64,000 nucleotides of DNA from Pseudomonas sp. ADAK13 (GCF_012935715.1 NZ_CP052860.1:6820001-6884000); one strand, 5' to 3'; shown: positions 1 through 13,100, counted from the first letter of the stretch. Notes: generated by a model from the sequence alone, not told the origin. Numbers and translations are program-made.

Positions 1-252
1 GCGGTGTACTACAGCCACTTCAAATGCAACCTGCGGCGGATTGCGGATTATCCGAACCTGTCGAATTGGCTACGGGAACTGTATCAGTGGCCGGGGATTG
101 CCGAGACGGTGGATTTTGCCCACATCAAGGGGCACTACTACGCCAGTCACCGCACGATTAATCCGACGGGGATTGTGCCGAAGGGGCCGTTGCAGAGGTT
201 TGAGGCGGAGCATGATCGGGCGAGGTTGAGCGGGAAAGGCATCTTGAGCTGA
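1..252 (+). CDS. Glutathionyl-hydroquinone reductase (Xi-class GST), 3' end only
   Basis: Only the last 83 codons are present; the gene starts before the window. The visible part is the all-helical C-terminal domain of the Xi-class glutathione transferases (YqjG/PcpF/ECM4 family), which reduce glutathionyl-hydroquinones with glutathione. Recognisable motifs are YYSHFKCNLR near the left edge, the IKGHYYASH segment, and the closing INPTGIVPKGP signature. The conserved catalytic Cys and the thioredoxin-like domain are outside the window. A REP pair follows the stop codon directly. Family assignment is firm; the physiological substrate is not known from sequence. Confidence 0.88.
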   Translation, partial: AVYYSHFKCNLRRIADYPNLSNWLRELYQWPGIAETVDFAHIKGHYYASHRTINPTGIVPKGPLQRFEAEHDRARLSGKGILS

Positions 253-259
253 AAACACC

Positions 260-354
260 CTGTGGCGAGGGAGCTTGCTCCCGCTGGGTTGCGAAGCGAC
301 CCCAAAAGAGCGGACTGCTGCGCAGTCCAGCGGGAGCAAGCTCCCTCGCCACAG
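260..354. repeat. REPIN-like inverted REP pair
   Basis: Two REP-type arms face each other. The left arm begins CTGTGGCGAGGGAGCTTGCT and the right arm is its reverse complement, ending AGCTCCCTCGCCACAG; about 40 bases lie between them. This is the GTGGCGAGGGAGCTTGCTCCC class of extragenic palindrome common in the P. fluorescens group. It fills the gap between the GST stop and the cysG stop, so it lies between convergent genes and may also serve as a transcription barrier. Confidence 0.88.
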
Positions 355-362
355 GATTGGTG

Positions 363-1757
363 TCAGACCTCGGACTGAGCGCCTTCAAACCACTTCAGCT
401 TCTCACGCAACTGCACCACTTCTCCCACGATTACCAGGGTCGGCGCATGCACTTCATGCTCCGCCACCATACGTGGCAGATCAGCCAGGGTGCCGGTAAA
501 CACCCGCTGGTTGGACGTAGTGCCCTGCTGGATCAACGCCGCCGGCGTATCTGCCGAACGGCCATGCTGGATCAGCTGTTCGCAGATGATCGGCAACCCG
601 ATCAAGCCCATGTAGAACACCAGGGTCTGCGAAGGTCCTACCAGATCACTCCACGGCAGGTCCGAAGTCCCGTCCTTCAAGTGCCCGGTAATGAAGCGAA
701 CCGATTGCGCATAGTCGCGGTGGGTCAGCGGAATACCGGCATACGCCGCGCAGCCGCTGGCCGCGGTAATGCCCGGCACCACCTGGAACGGGATGCCATG
801 GGCCGCCAGTTCTTCGATCTCTTCACCACCACGACCAAAGATAAACGGATCGCCACCTTTCAGACGCAGCACGCGCTTGCCCTGCTTGGCCAGGTCAACC
901 AGTTGCTGGTTGATCTGGTCTTGCGGCACCGCGTGGTCGGCGCGACGCTTGCCGACATACACCCGCTCGGCATCGCGACGGCACAGCTCAAGAATCGCCG
1001 GCGCCACCAAACGGTCGTATAGCACCACATCGGCCTGTTGCATCAAGCGCAAGGCGCGAAAGGTCAGCAGGTCGGGATCACCCGGGCCAGCGCCCACCAG
1101 GTAGACTTCGCCCGGCGCATGCGGCGGCGCGCCATTGATTTTCTCTACCAGCAGTCGCTCGGCTTCATCGCCCTGCCCGGCCAGTTGCCGATCAGCGATC
1201 GGGCCCTGGAACACGTCTTCCCAGAACGCCCGACGCTGCTGCACATCCGGAAACAAGCCTTTGACCTGGCTACGAAACCGCGCCGCCAACCCGGCCAATT
1301 GGCCGTAAGTCGATGGAATCCAGGTTTCCAGCTTGGCGCGAATCAAGCGTGCCAGCACCGGCGCATCGCCACCGCTGGACACTGCGATCACCAATGGTGA
1401 ACGGTCGACAATCGCCGGGAAGATCACGCTGCACAAGGCCGGCGCGTCCACCACATTCACCGGTACGCAACGACGCCGAGCGTCACTGGACACTTGCGCG
1501 TTCAGCGGCTCGTCGTCGGTCGCGGCGATGATCAGGGTGCAGCCGTCGAGGTCAGCCTCCTGATAACCGCGCAAAATCAGTTCACCGCCACTGCCCTGCA
1601 CCAGTTCACGCAACTGGTCTTCAATCTGGGGAGCAACCACCCGCAACAACGCGCCGGCGTCGGCCAGCAGCCGGGATTTGCGCAAGGCAATCTCCCCGCC
1701 ACCGACGACCAACACACGACTGCCGCGCAGGTTATGAAACAGCGGCAGAAATTCCAT
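363..1757 (-). CDS. cysG: Siroheme synthase, trifunctional
   Basis: 464 residues, full length for CysG. It makes siroheme, the cofactor of sulfite and nitrite reductases, from uroporphyrinogen III. The N-terminal precorrin-2 dehydrogenase/ferrochelatase module has the NAD-binding GGGEIA loop at residues 19-24, the catalytic Asp equivalent in NVVDAP (Asp104) and Ser127-Ser128 at the site phosphorylated in the Salmonella enzyme. The C-terminal methyltransferase module starts near residue 218 with [15 protein letters not shown] and contains the [15 protein letters not shown] block. The ATG directly follows the serS stop codon, so the two are almost certainly cotranscribed. Confidence 0.96.
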   Translation of the reverse strand: MEFLPLFHNLRGSRVLVVGGGEIALRKSRLLADAGALLRVVAPQIEDQLRELVQGSGGELILRGYQEADLDGCTLIIAATDDEPLNAQVSSDARRRCVPVNVVDAPALCSVIFPAIVDRSPLVIAVSSGGDAPVLARLIRAKLETWIPSTYGQLAGLAARFRSQVKGLFPDVQQRRAFWEDVFQGPIADRQLAGQGDEAERLLVEKINGAPPHAPGEVYLVGAGPGDPDLLTFRALRLMQQADVVLYDRLVAPAILELCRRDAERVYVGKRRADHAVPQDQINQQLVDLAKQGKRVLRLKGGDPFIFGRGGEEIEELAAHGIPFQVVPGITAASGCAAYAGIPLTHRDYAQSVRFITGHLKDGTSDLPWSDLVGPSQTLVFYMGLIGLPIICEQLIQHGRSADTPAALIQQGTTSNQRVFTGTLADLPRMVAEHEVHAPTLVIVGEVVQLREKLKWFEGAQSEV

Positions 1758-3428
<1,671 letters not shown>

Positions 3429-3429
<1 letters not shown>

Positions 3430-4751
3430 TACTTTCTCCGCTGTTTCGGGCTAAGCCGGTCTAGTTGGGCGAGGTGATTGAGCTTTTCGCCGATCTTCAG
3501 CTCCAGGCCACGGGGCACCGGCTGGTAGAACGGCTGCGGCTCAAGGTCATCCGGGAAGTAATCTTCGCCAGCCGCGTAGGCGTCCGGCTCATCGTGGGCA
3601 TAACGGTATTCATCGCCGTAGCCAAGCTGCTTCATCAGCTTGGTCGGCGCGTTGCGCAGGTGCAGCGGCACTTCCAGCGAGCCATGCTCGGCGGCGGCAC
3701 GCAGGGCGGACTTGAAGCCCATGTACACCGCGTTGCTTTTCGGCGCGCAGGCCAGGTAGGTGATGGCCTGGGCCACCGCCAACTCGCCTTCCGGGCTGCC
3801 CAGGCGTTCCTGCACTTCCCAGGCGGCCAGGCACAGGCTCAGCGCGCGCGGGTCGGCATTGCCGATGTCTTCACTGGCCATGCGCACCACGCGCCGGGCC
3901 AGGTACAGCGGGTCGCAACCACCGTCTATCATCCGTGCAAACCAATACAGTGCGCCGTCGGGATTGGAGCCGCGCACCGACTTGTGCAACGCGGAAATCT
4001 GGTCGTAGAACGCCTCGCCGCCCTTGTCGAAACGCCGGCGGGTGTCGCCCAGCAGGCTTTGCAGCAGGTCGACGCCGATTTCGCTGCCGTCCTCGGCCAG
4101 GTCGGAAGCGTTCTCCAGCAGGTTGAGGAAGCGTCGACCATCGCCATCAGCAGCGGTCAGCAGAATCTTGAAGCCTTCCTCGCTGACACTCAGCTGCCGC
4201 TTGCCCAAGCCCTTGTCTTCGCTCAGCGCGCGCTGCAACAGCTTTTGCATCGCTGCTTCATCGAGGCTTTTGAGCACATAGACACGCGCCCGGGACAGCA
4301 AGGCGTTGTTCAGTTCAAAGGACGGATTTTCGGTGGTGGCGCCAATAAAGATCAGCGTGCCGTCTTCGACATACGGCAAAAACGCATCCTGTTGCGACTT
4401 GTTGAAGCGATGCACTTCGTCGACAAACAGAATGGTGCGCTTGCCGTATTGCCCGGCCTGCTGCTTGGCGACTTCCACCGCCTGGCGGATTTCCTTGACC
4501 CCCGCCAGCACCGCCGAAACCGTTTCGAAGTGTGCATCCGAGACTTTCGCCAGGAGCCGCGCCAGGGTGGTTTTACCCACGCCCGGCGGCCCCCAGAAAA
4601 TCATCGAGTGCAGCGCACCCTGCTCCAAGGCTTCGCGCAAAGGCTTGCCGCGAGCGAGCAGGTGTTCCTGCCCGACGTACTCGTCCAGGTTGGTCGAGCG
4701 CAGGCGCGCCGCCAGAGGCTGAGCAATCGGGTCACTTCGAAACAGGTCCAT
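3429..4751 (-). CDS. rarA: Replication-associated recombination protein A (AAA+ ATPase)
   Basis: 440 residues, usual length for RarA/MgsA, the WRNIP1 homologue that acts at stalled replication forks. Walker A is [11 protein letters not shown] (about residues 54-64) and Walker B is [15 protein letters not shown] (near 108-122), followed by the sensor-1 segment [12 protein letters not shown]. The C-terminal part carries the tetramerisation region. It lies between lolA and crcB in the same transcription direction, the conserved pseudomonad order. Confidence 0.94.
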
Positions 4752-4778
4752 GGGCAGCGTTTGAAACCTCTAGGCAGT

Positions 4779-5402
4779 TTATTCCTGGATCACGTCGGCA
4801 CCCTTCGGGATGTCGAACTTGAACTTGGACGCGGCCACCGGCTCGTTGGCCTTGACCCCGGTGAACAGGATATTGGTGCGCTGGCCGACACTGTCAACCA
4901 ACTGCATGTCGTTGATCACGCCGTTGCGGAACGACAGGCGCAGGCTGTCGAACAGCGTGTCCTTGGATTTCGGCTTCAGCGTGAAGTCGATGACGTTGCT
5001 GGCCTGCTTGGAGGTGATGTCAAAGCTCTGGCTGATCTGCGACACATCGCCCGACAACAGCAGCGCCGGCGTCTGGCTCAGGCGCGGGTCCAACTTCTTG
5101 ATGGTGGCCTGTTCAAGGTCCGGGTCCCACAGGGTGACTTTCTGGCCGTCGGACACGATGGTCTGGTCGTTAGGCGCGTCGGTCTTCCAGTAGAACAGCC
5201 CTGGACGCTGCACGGCCATTTCGCCGGCGGTTTCCTGCAGCTGGGTGCCGCCACCGTCCAGGGTCAACTGTGAGAAGCGCGCGGTCAGGGTCTTGGATTT
5301 GTCCAGCAGGTTGGTCAGGCTCGCAACGGAAGCCGGATCAGCGTGAGCCGAAACAGCAGTCAGGGCCAGTGCCGGCAACAACAGCATGCGGATAAGACGC
5401 AT
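4779..5402 (-). CDS. lolA: Outer-membrane lipoprotein carrier protein
   Basis: 207 residues. LolA accepts lipoproteins from LolCDE and ferries them across the periplasm to the outer-membrane receptor. It has a signal peptide ([21 protein letters not shown], cleavage after AHA) and the unclosed beta-barrel pattern, including [20 protein letters not shown] and the LWDPDLEQ strand. A start 12 bases upstream (5414) is also open. The ATG at 5402 is preferred because GAGGA lies five bases before it and the signal peptide starts cleanly there. Confidence 0.93.
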   Translation of the reverse strand: MRLIRMLLLPALALTAVSAHADPASVASLTNLLDKSKTLTARFSQLTLDGGGTQLQETAGEMAVQRPGLFYWKTDAPNDQTIVSDGQKVTLWDPDLEQATIKKLDPRLSQTPALLLSGDVSQISQSFDITSKQASNVIDFTLKPKSKDTLFDSLRLSFRNGVINDMQLVDSVGQRTNILFTGVKANEPVAASKFKFDIPKGADVIQE

Positions 5403-5459
5403 GGGAGTCCTCATAGATTCGTTTGCAAGGCGTGCCGCGTGTTGCCACGCGGCACGTAA

Positions 5460-7868
5460 TCAGTCACGCATCTGCGCTGGCGCTATGACTTCGCGCGAGC
5501 CGTTGGTGTTCATCGAGGTGACCACGCCAGCCATTTCCATGGCTTCAATCATGCGGGCTGCGCGGTTGTAGCCAATCTTCAGCTTGCGCTGTACAGCGGA
5601 GATCGAGGCGCGGCGGCTCTCAAGGACGAACTGCACCGCTTCGTCGTAGAGCGCATCGGTCTCGGCATCATCGTCGCCACCGCCGCTGCCACCGTCAAAG
5701 CCGCTGCCGGCCTCTTCGACGCCCGCGAGGATGTCGTCGTTGTATTCCGGGGCGCCACGCAGTTTCCAGGCTTCCACCACACGGTGCACTTCATCGTCGG
5801 AGACGAAGGCGCCGTGAACACGGATCGGCAGGCTGGTGCCCGGCGGCATGTAGAGCATGTCACCGTGGCCCAGCAGCTGTTCGGCGCCGCCCTGGTCGAT
5901 GATGGTCCGGGAGTCGATCTTGCTCGACACCTGGAACGCCATGCGGGTCGGAATGTTGGCCTTGATCAGACCGGTGATCACGTCCACCGACGGACGCTGG
6001 GTAGCGAGGATCAAGTGAATACCGGCAGCCCGTGCTTTCTGGGCGATACGGGCGATCAGCTCTTCGACCTTCTTGCCGACGATCATCATCATGTCGGCAA
6101 ATTCGTCCACCACCACGACGATGGTCGGCAGCTTGGTCAACAGCGGCGCTTCGTCGTGAATGCTTTCGCGCTTGTACAGCGGGTCGGTCAGCGGTGTGCC
6201 GGCGTCCTGGGCTTCCTTGACCTTGGCGTTGAAGCCCGACAGGTTACGCACGCCCATCTTCGCCATCAGCTTGTAACGCCGCTCCATCTCGGCGACGCTC
6301 CAGCGCAGGGCATTGGCGGCGTCCTTCATGTCGGTCACCACCGGGCACAACAGGTGCGGAATACCTTCGTAGATCGACAGCTCAAGCATTTTCGGGTCGA
6401 TCATGATCAGCTTGGCGTCATCCGGGCCAGACTTGAACAGGATCGACAGGATCATCGCGTTCACACCCACCGACTTACCGGAACCGGTGGTACCGGCCAC
6501 CAGCAAGTGGGGCATTTTCGCCAGGTCGGTGATCACCGGCTTGCCGCCAATGTCATGGCCCAGGGCCAGGGTGACCGGCGATTTGAAGTTGTCGTATTCC
6601 GGGGTCGACAGCACTTCGGAGAAACGCACGATCTGCCGGTCTTCGTTGGGAATCTCGATACCGACGGTGGTCTTGCCCGGAATCACTTCCACCACCCGCA
6701 CGCTGGTCACGGCCAGCGAACGCGCCAAATCCTTGGCCAGGTTGGAAATACGGCTGACCTTCACGCCTGCAGCCGGCTGGATTTCGTAACGGGTAATCAC
6801 CGGGCCCGGGTGGATCGAATCCACCGAGACTTCGACGCCGAATTCCTTGAGTTTGATTTCCAGCAGATGGCCGACGGCCGCCAGGGACTCAGGGGAGTAG
6901 TTGAGCTGTTTCTTTTCCGCAGGATCAAGAATCGAGATCGGCGGCAAGGTGCCTTCCACAGCACTGTCGACAAACAAGGGTGCCTGCTTCTCTTTCTGCA
7001 CGCGGTGGCTCGGCTCGGGCACCTTGGTCGGCGCCGGGGCGATCACCGGCGGCACCTGCTTCTCGCGGTCCGACATGTGCTTGGTCAGGGCCTGTTCGCG
7101 TTCGATCAGGCGTTCCTTGACCTTGGCCTGTTCACGCCGGTCCGGCGTGCTCGGGGCCACGACTTCGTTGACGCGGGTATCCACCTCACGCAGTTGGGCA
7201 ACCATGCGTTTGCGATCCACCCGGGCCGACCACCAGCGATTGGCCGCGCCCTGGAACAGTTCGAGCAGGTCGAGGGTGATCTTGCCGGTCACGTCCATGA
7301 CCTTGAACCAGGACAGGTCGGTAAACACGGTGAGGCCGAACAGGAACAGCGCAATGAACATCAGGGTGCTGCCCTGGATGTTCAGGGTCCGGCGGGCCAG
7401 GTCGCCCAGGCTTTCGCCCAATGCGCCGCCGGCACCGGCCGGCAAACCGGTCGGTGCGTGGAAATGGATATGGGCCAGCGCCGCGCCCGACAGCACCAGG
7501 AACACCAGGCCGATCAGGCGCCAGGAGAACAGCCAGCCGCTCCACTGCCACGGCTCATGGCGCTGGCGGAAGATCTGCCAGGTCTTGATGGCCAGCAGCA
7601 ACGGGAAGATATACGCGAAGTAACCCAGCACCATGAACAGGATATCGGCGCTGTAGGAGCCGGCCGGGCCGCCGAAGTTCTGCACGTCTTCGATCTTGCT
7701 GTTGTGGCTCCAGCCCGGATCGTCCTTGCCATAGGTGAGCAAGGCCATCATCAGGAACAGGCACAGGGCGCCGATGGCGATCAGTGCACCTTCCTTGAGT
7801 CGGTAGTGCAGGTGCTGGCGCCAGGCGGGCACGACTGCGGCTTTAGGTGTTGCGGCGGATTTCTTCAA
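5460..7868 (-). CDS. ftsK: DNA translocase FtsK
   Basis: 802 residues. FtsK anchors at the division septum and pumps chromosome-dimer DNA toward XerCD at dif. It has four N-terminal membrane helices (about residues 25-190), a charged proline-containing linker, then the RecA-like motor with Walker [15 protein letters not shown] and Walker [13 protein letters not shown]. The gamma winged-helix domain that reads KOPS sites forms the last ~65 residues ([20 protein letters not shown]). The start codon is TTG: an in-frame stop lies about 24 bases upstream and no ATG occurs before residue 40. The linker is short, as in other pseudomonads. Confidence 0.95.
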   Translation of the reverse strand: MKKSAATPKAAVVPAWRQHLHYRLKEGALIAIGALCLFLMMALLTYGKDDPGWSHNSKIEDVQNFGGPAGSYSADILFMVLGYFAYIFPLLLAIKTWQIFRQRHEPWQWSGWLFSWRLIGLVFLVLSGAALAHIHFHAPTGLPAGAGGALGESLGDLARRTLNIQGSTLMFIALFLFGLTVFTDLSWFKVMDVTGKITLDLLELFQGAANRWWSARVDRKRMVAQLREVDTRVNEVVAPSTPDRREQAKVKERLIEREQALTKHMSDREKQVPPVIAPAPTKVPEPSHRVQKEKQAPLFVDSAVEGTLPPISILDPAEKKQLNYSPESLAAVGHLLEIKLKEFGVEVSVDSIHPGPVITRYEIQPAAGVKVSRISNLAKDLARSLAVTSVRVVEVIPGKTTVGIEIPNEDRQIVRFSEVLSTPEYDNFKSPVTLALGHDIGGKPVITDLAKMPHLLVAGTTGSGKSVGVNAMILSILFKSGPDDAKLIMIDPKMLELSIYEGIPHLLCPVVTDMKDAANALRWSVAEMERRYKLMAKMGVRNLSGFNAKVKEAQDAGTPLTDPLYKRESIHDEAPLLTKLPTIVVVVDEFADMMMIVGKKVEELIARIAQKARAAGIHLILATQRPSVDVITGLIKANIPTRMAFQVSSKIDSRTIIDQGGAEQLLGHGDMLYMPPGTSLPIRVHGAFVSDDEVHRVVEAWKLRGAPEYNDDILAGVEEAGSGFDGGSGGGDDDAETDALYDEAVQFVLESRRASISAVQRKLKIGYNRAARMIEAMEMAGVVTSMNTNGSREVIAPAQMRD

Positions 7869-8354
7869 AACGGGTCTTTTCCTGCGCCTTTAGCGCGTCC
7901 ATCTATTGAATGACTGCAAAACACTGCCCAATCCGGGCAGGTAAAAATGAACGAGTGCCGATGAAGCTACTTTTAACACTCTGCAACTGATTCATGAAAC
8001 GGCGATAACGCCTTAATGGCCGCATTGTACGGGTTTGTGCGCGCGATGCCACGCACTTGGCCCCACGTTACACAGCATAGCCAATGTTCAGTTTCATAAC
8101 GTTCAATTTGAGCATGCATTGTCTTTACTGACAAAGGCTTATGAGCTGTTTTTGCTAATCCAGGCTAGCTTGCCGACCGGCGTACGCGATTACGACCACG
8201 GCCCCGGCATAGAGTTGCAGAAACACCCCTTCATGCTTATCTGCCCCGATCCCATGTTCGGGGTAGCCCCAGAGCGTTTCGTCGACAATAATCACAGCTC
8301 TTGCAACGGGCAACATTGCCGTTTCCGCCCTCCCCTTCCATAAGCCTGGATGCC
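7869..8354. other. 486-base gap between divergent ftsK and aat
   Basis: No convincing gene. Short open frames exist on both strands (for example 8035-8343 plus and 8155-8394 minus), but their translations have no recognisable domain and no good ribosome binding site. The centre (about 7960-8160) is richer in A and T than its surroundings and should hold the divergent promoters. In P. aeruginosa, as I recall, trxB lies between ftsK and aat; nothing resembling thioredoxin reductase is present here. Confidence 0.6.
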
Positions 8355-9035
8355 ATGCTGACCTGGTTACAACGCAACACCCTGACATTCCCACCGCTGG
8401 CCAAGGCCATGCGCGAACCCAATGGCCTGCTCGCCGCCGGTGGCGACCTTTCGGCAGACCGCTTGATCCAGGCCTATCGCCATGGCTGCTTTCCCTGGTT
8501 CTCGGAAGGCCAGCCTATTCTCTGGTGGTCGCCCGACCCGCGCACCGTGCTGTTCCCCGACGAACTGCATGTTTCCCGCAGCCTCGGCAAGCTGTTGCGC
8601 CAGCAGCGCTACACCGTGACCTTCGACCAGGACTTCGCCACCGTCATCCAGGCCTGTGCGGCGCCTCGCAGTTATGCCGAAGGCACCTGGATCACCGAAG
8701 CCATGCAGAGCGCCTACCTGCAACTGCACCAGCGCGGTTATGCGCACTCGGTGGAGGTCTGGGACGAGGGCGAACTGGTGGGCGGACTGTACGGCCTGGC
8801 GATGGGCCAGTTGTTTTTTGGCGAATCGATGTTCAGCCGCGCCGACAACGCCTCGAAATTCGGCTTCGCCACCCTGGTCAGGCAATTGCAGGCATGGGGC
8901 TTTGTGCTGATCGACTGCCAGATGCCCACCGACCACCTGCACAGCCTCGGCGCCCGCGCCATTCCCCGCAGCGACTTTGCCGGTTACCTGCGCGACCATT
9001 TGGACCAAACCAGCTCTGCTCCGTGGGTTTCCTAG
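8355..9035 (+). CDS. aat: Leucyl/phenylalanyl-tRNA-protein transferase
   Basis: 226 residues. It transfers Leu or Phe from aminoacyl-tRNA to proteins with N-terminal Arg or Lys, creating N-degrons read by ClpS. Hallmarks are [19 protein letters not shown] at the N-terminus, the [16 protein letters not shown] motif, and [19 protein letters not shown] in the GNAT-like C-terminal half. The start is the ATG at 8355; an upstream in-frame extension to 8301 has no conserved sequence. It is followed 55 bases later by ate, and clpA/clpS lie just beyond infA. Confidence 0.95.
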   Translation: MLTWLQRNTLTFPPLAKAMREPNGLLAAGGDLSADRLIQAYRHGCFPWFSEGQPILWWSPDPRTVLFPDELHVSRSLGKLLRQQRYTVTFDQDFATVIQACAAPRSYAEGTWITEAMQSAYLQLHQRGYAHSVEVWDEGELVGGLYGLAMGQLFFGESMFSRADNASKFGFATLVRQLQAWGFVLIDCQMPTDHLHSLGARAIPRSDFAGYLRDHLDQTSSAPWVS

Positions 9036-9090
9036 GCGACTTCCCCGCACCTGGCTTACACTTATTTCAAAGCTTATCCGAGGGTTGATC

Positions 9091-9798
9091 ATGACCGAGC
9101 TGGCGCGTTTGAAGTTTTATGCCACTCAACCCCACTCTTGCAGCTATCTGCCCGATGAGCAGGCCACCACGCTGTTCCTCGACCCCAGCCAGCCGATGGA
9201 CGTGCATGTGTATGCCGATTTGTCGGAGATGGGCTTCCGGCGCAGCGGCGACCACCTTTACCGGCCCCACTGCCAGAACTGCAACGCCTGCGTACCGGCG
9301 CGGATCCCGGTGGCGCAGTTCCTGCCCGACCGCAATCAGAAACGCATTCTCAAGCGCAATGCCGACTTGACCGTCACCGCCGCCAAACCCGGCTTCAGTG
9401 AAGAACACTTCGACCTTTACCAACGCTACATCGAACAGCGCCACGCCGACGGCGACATGTTCCCGCCCAGCCGTGACCAGTTTTCCACGTTCCTGGTGCG
9501 CGACCTGCCCTTCTCGCGTTTCTACGAGTTTCGGCTCGACGGGCGGTTGGTCGCGGTCGCCGTCACCGACTTGCTGCCCAATGGCTTGTCGGCGGTCTAC
9601 ACCTTTTATGAGCCTCGCGAGGAGCGTCGCAGCCTGGGACGGTTTGCGATCCTGTGGCAAATCGGCGAGGCCTTGCGCCTGGAATTGGAGGCGGTGTACC
9701 TCGGATACTGGATCAAAAACTGCAAAAAGATGAACTACAAGACCCAATATCGACCCATAGAACTGCTAATTAACCAAAGATGGGTCACCTTGAACTAG
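9091..9798 (+). CDS. bpt: Aspartate/glutamate leucyltransferase (bacterial Ate1-like, Bpt)
   Basis: 235 residues. It attaches Leu to N-terminal Asp or Glu, the second route into the bacterial N-end rule. The N-terminal cysteine cluster region ([20 protein letters not shown]) and the [14 protein letters not shown] motif are diagnostic of the ATE N-domain. The C-terminal domain contains the [20 protein letters not shown] segment and the [15 protein letters not shown] signature. The start at 9091 has GAGGG seven or eight bases upstream. It is often annotated ate. Confidence 0.93.
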
Positions 9799-9898
9799 AA
9801 CCTCTTGGCTTAAACACCCTTTTTCGGGCACAATGCACGCCGCTTTTGCCTGGCGCAGTTGCACCGGGCCATTCACTGGATACCGAGGGCTTTACTGC

Positions 9899-10117
9899 AT
9901 GTCGAAAGAAGACAGCTTCGAAATGGAAGGCACTGTCGTCGACACCCTGCCCAACACCATGTTTCGTGTGGAGTTGGAAAATGGGCACGTCGTAACCGCG
10001 CATATCTCCGGCAAGATGCGCAAGAACTACATTCGTATTCTTACCGGTGACAAAGTGCGCGTCGAACTGACGCCCTATGACTTGAGCAAAGGGCGCATCA
10101 CTTACCGCGCCCGTTAA
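9899..10117 (+). CDS. infA: Translation initiation factor IF-1
   Basis: 72 residues, exactly IF-1 length. It is a single OB-fold ([20 protein letters not shown] ... KGRITYRAR) that binds the ribosomal A site during initiation. The ATG at 9899 gives the canonical N-terminus; longer frames upstream are not conserved. It lies 100 bases after bpt, long enough for its own promoter (a CACAAT -10-like hexamer is seen near 9828), and ends in a strong hairpin terminator. Confidence 0.97.
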
Positions 10118-10132
10118 TCAAGTCAATACAAG

Positions 10133-10157
10133 ACGCCCGGTTATGCCGGGCGTTTTT
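10133..10157 (+). terminator. Rho-independent terminator of infA
   Basis: An 8-bp stem (ACGCCCGG / CCGGGCGT) with loop TTATG is followed directly by a T run. It lies 15 bases after the infA stop codon. Confidence 0.92.
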
Positions 10158-10190
10158 GTGTGCGCGCCATTTAACAGTCGCCACTTGACC

Positions 10191-10281
10191 CTGTGGGAGC
10201 TGGCTTGCCTGCGATAGCGGTCTGTCAGTTACTGCATGCTTGACTGGCCCACCGCCATCGCAGGCAAGCCAGCTCCCACAG
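10191..10281. repeat. REPIN (inverted REP pair)
   Basis: The left arm reads CTGTGGGAGCTGGCTTGCCT followed by GCGATAGC. The right arm is the mirror GCCATCGCAGGCAAGCCAGC followed by TCCCACAG. This is the commonest P. fluorescens REP family in a doublet, which can fold into a long hairpin. It sits between the infA and clpA terminators (convergent genes). Confidence 0.93.
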
Positions 10282-10307
10282 TTGATCTCCATCAGTTTCA
10301 AGGCAGC

Positions 10308-10333
10308 AAAAAGGCGCCTCTCGGCGCCTTTTG
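10308..10333 (-). terminator. Terminator of clpA
   Basis: A 10-bp stem (AAAAGGCGCC / GGCGCCTTTT) with loop TCTC. Read on the minus strand it ends in a T-rich tail, as needed for clpA, whose stop codon is about 20 bases away. Confidence 0.85.
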
Positions 10334-10351
10334 CTTTGTCGCAGTCAGCTA

Positions 10352-12622
10352 TCAGGCCATTTCAGCTGTGGTTTCGAAGTCGAAGGTCAGCTCGCCGTCC
10401 TTCAGATCGATATGCACCACGCCACCATGGTCTGCCAGTTCGCCGAACAGGATCTCTTCCGCCAGTGGGCGCTTGATCTTGTCCTGAATCAGGCGAGCCA
10501 TTGGCCGAGCGCCCATTGCCGCGTCGTAGCCGCCTTCCGCCAGCCAGTTGCGCGCCGCGTCCGTAACCTCCAGCTGCACGCGCTTGTCTTCCAACTGCGC
10601 CTGAAGCTCGGTGAGGAACTTGTCCACCACGCTTTTGATGACCTCATGGCTGAGGCGACCAAACTGGATAATGGTGTCCAGGCGGTTGCGGAATTCCGGC
10701 GTGAAGCTCTTCTTGATCACTTCCATGGCGTCGGAAGAGTGATCCTGATGAGTAAAGCCAATGGAAGCCCGCGCGGCCGTTTCGGCACCGGCGTTGGTGG
10801 TCATGATCACGATCACGTTGCGGAAGTCCGCTTTGCGCCCGTTGTTGTCGGTCAGGGTACCGTGATCCATCACCTGCAACAGCAGGTTGAAGACTTCCGG
10901 GTGGGCCTTCTCGATCTCATCGAGCAGCAGTACGCAATGCGGCTGTTTGGTGATCGCCTCGGTCAACAGGCCGCCCTGGTCGAAGCCGACATAGCCCGGA
11001 GGCGCACCGATCAGGCGCGACACGGTGTGACGCTCCATGTACTCGGACATGTCGAAACGCACCAGCTCGATGCCCATGGCCTTGGCCAGTTGCCGCGCCG
11101 CTTCGGTCTTGCCGACACCGGTAGGGCCGGCGAACAGGAACGAACCGACCGGCTTGTCCGGCGACTTGAGGCCCGCACGGGACAGCTTGATCGCGGTGGA
11201 CAACGAGTCGATGGCCGCATCCTGACCAAACACGGTCAGCTTGAGGTCGCGCTCCAGGTTACGCAGCAGCTCCCTGTCGGAAGTGTTGACGTGTTTTGGC
11301 GGAATCCGCGCGATCTTCGCCACGATGTCCTCGACCTGTGGCACGTCGATGCGCTTCACACGCTTCTCGACCGGTTGCAGGCGCTGGTAGGCACCCGCCT
11401 CGTCGATTACGTCGATGGCCTTGTCCGGCATGTGCCGGTCATTGATGTAGCGCGACGCCAGCTCGGCGGCTGCACGCAGCGCCTCATCGGTATACTCGAT
11501 GCCATGGTGCGCTTCGAAACGCCCCTTGAGCCCGCGCAGGATGCCGATGGTGTCTTCAACCGAAGGCTCGGACACGTCGACTTTCTGGAAGCGGCGCGCC
11601 AGGGCACGGTCTTTTTCGAAGATCCCGCGGAACTCCTGGAACGTGGTCGAACCGATGCAACGGATATCACCCGAAGACAGCAGCGGCTTGAGCAGGTTCG
11701 AAGCATCCATCACGCCACCGGAAGCAGCACCGGCACCGATAATGGTGTGGATTTCGTCAATGAACAGGATCGCCTGCGGGCGTTTTTTCAGCTCGCCGAG
11801 CAACGCCTTGAAGCGCTTCTCGAAGTCGCCACGGTACTTGGTCCCGGCGAGCAACGCGCCCAGGTCAAGGGAGTAGACGACGCTGTTGGCCAGCAGGTCT
11901 GGCACCTGATTATCGACGATGCGCTTGGCCAGGCCTTCGGCAATCGCGGTTTTACCCACGCCCGCCTCACCGACCAACAGCGGGTTGTTCTTGCGACGAC
12001 GCGCCAGGATCTGCGCCACGCGCTCAACTTCCAGCTCACGCCCTACCAGCGGATCGATCCGCCCCTGGCGCGCCAGTTCGTTGAGGTTGCTGGCATAAGC
12101 ATCCAGCGGGTTGCTCGAAGAAGAAGACTCACCGCCCTCGTCATCCTGCATATCCTGCTCACCTTCTGAGTGATCGCCATGCCCTGGCACTTTGGAAATG
12201 CCATGGGCGATGTAGTTGACGACATCAATACGGGCAACGCTTTGCTGCTTGAGCAGGAACACAGCCTGGCTTTCCTGCTCGCTGAAGATCGCCACGAGCA
12301 CGTTGGCCCCTGTGACTTCGCGCTTGCCGGAGCTCTGTACGTGGAAAACGGCACGCTGCAGTACCCGCTGGAAGCCCAGGGTTGGCTGGGTCTCGCGGTC
12401 CTCGTCATGAACGGGGATCAACGGCGTGGTGGAGTCGATAAACTCCTGCAGGTCATGCTTGAGTTTGTCGAGATTGGCACCACACGCACGCAGTACGGTG
12501 GCGGCAGCTTCGTTATCCAAAAGTGCCAGCAGCAGGTGCTCGACGGTCATGAATTCATGACGCTTCGAACGGGCCTCCTTGAAGGCAAGATTGAGGGTGA
12601 CTTCGAGCTCGCGGTTTAACAT
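10352..12622 (-). CDS. clpA: ATP-dependent Clp protease ATPase subunit ClpA
   Basis: 756 residues, standard ClpA length. It unfolds N-degron and other substrates and feeds them into ClpP. The N-domain (1-~140) binds ClpS. The first AAA+ module has Walker [14 protein letters not shown] and Walker [15 protein letters not shown]; the second has [13 protein letters not shown] and [15 protein letters not shown]. An acidic serine-rich linker ([20 protein letters not shown]) follows the N-domain. clpS lies 29 bases upstream on the same strand, the usual pair. Confidence 0.97.
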   Translation of the reverse strand: MLNRELEVTLNLAFKEARSKRHEFMTVEHLLLALLDNEAAATVLRACGANLDKLKHDLQEFIDSTTPLIPVHDEDRETQPTLGFQRVLQRAVFHVQSSGKREVTGANVLVAIFSEQESQAVFLLKQQSVARIDVVNYIAHGISKVPGHGDHSEGEQDMQDDEGGESSSSSNPLDAYASNLNELARQGRIDPLVGRELEVERVAQILARRRKNNPLLVGEAGVGKTAIAEGLAKRIVDNQVPDLLANSVVYSLDLGALLAGTKYRGDFEKRFKALLGELKKRPQAILFIDEIHTIIGAGAASGGVMDASNLLKPLLSSGDIRCIGSTTFQEFRGIFEKDRALARRFQKVDVSEPSVEDTIGILRGLKGRFEAHHGIEYTDEALRAAAELASRYINDRHMPDKAIDVIDEAGAYQRLQPVEKRVKRIDVPQVEDIVAKIARIPPKHVNTSDRELLRNLERDLKLTVFGQDAAIDSLSTAIKLSRAGLKSPDKPVGSFLFAGPTGVGKTEAARQLAKAMGIELVRFDMSEYMERHTVSRLIGAPPGYVGFDQGGLLTEAITKQPHCVLLLDEIEKAHPEVFNLLLQVMDHGTLTDNNGRKADFRNVIVIMTTNAGAETAARASIGFTHQDHSSDAMEVIKKSFTPEFRNRLDTIIQFGRLSHEVIKSVVDKFLTELQAQLEDKRVQLEVTDAARNWLAEGGYDAAMGARPMARLIQDKIKRPLAEEILFGELADHGGVVHIDLKDGELTFDFETTAEMA

Positions 12623-12651
12623 AGCTTCACCTCATACCCAAGTGGTCGGAG

Positions 12652-13020
12652 TTAACCGTCCTTCTCGATTTCACAGAGTAGCGGATGCTGGCTTTCCCTG
12701 GCGTACTGGTTGACCTGCATGGCCTTTGTCTCGGCGATGTCGCGGGTAAACACTCCACATACTGCCCGTCCTTCTGTGTGAACGGCCAGCATTACCTTGG
12801 TCGCCAACTCGCGGTTCAGGTTAAAAAACACCTCGAGCACTTCGACGACGAAATCCATCGGTGTGTAGTCATCATTGAACAAAACCACCTTGTACATCGG
12901 CGGCGCCTGTAAAGCAGGCTTGGCCTCCTGAACAGCAATGCCTGCAGAACCGTCGTCGTCCTCTTGATGATCCGGGCGATCCTGATTGAATGTTAGTCGA
13001 ATCTGGCTGATTGCATGCAT
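12652..13020 (-). CDS. clpS: ClpS adaptor protein
   Basis: 122 residues. ClpS recognises N-terminal Leu, Phe, Trp and Tyr and hands the protein to ClpA. The conserved core starts at [20 protein letters not shown], including the NDDYTPM segment of the N-degron pocket, and ends with the CEIEKDG tail. The first ~35 residues are polar and unstructured. It is cotranscribed with clpA. Together with aat and bpt nearby, the window encodes tagging, recognition and unfolding steps of the Leu/N-degron pathway. Confidence 0.95.
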   Translation of the reverse strand: MHAISQIRLTFNQDRPDHQEDDDGSAGIAVQEAKPALQAPPMYKVVLFNDDYTPMDFVVEVLEVFFNLNRELATKVMLAVHTEGRAVCGVFTRDIAETKAMQVNQYARESQHPLLCEIEKDG

Positions 13021-13100
13021 GGAAAGAAAGGTTCGTCAGTGGTTCAAATACAGTGGTGGGGGCGGCCTGTCAGAATTTCAACTCTGACCGGCTGGTCGCC

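Noticed and set aside
3465-5273. 602-residue open frame on the plus strand
   Set aside because: It is the antisense shadow of rarA and lolA, both of which have complete family motifs; the frame has no recognisable domain.
5784-7913. 709-residue open frame opposite ftsK
   Set aside because: His/Gln/Arg-rich composition typical of antisense frames in GC-rich genes; ftsK is clearly the real gene.
8035-8394. Short frames in the ftsK-aat gap (8035-8343 plus, 8155-8394 minus)
   Set aside because: No conserved domain, no good ribosome binding site, and they overlap each other on opposite strands.
10331-12169. 612-residue frame opposite clpA
   Set aside because: Shadow of clpA; no domain and no ribosome binding site.
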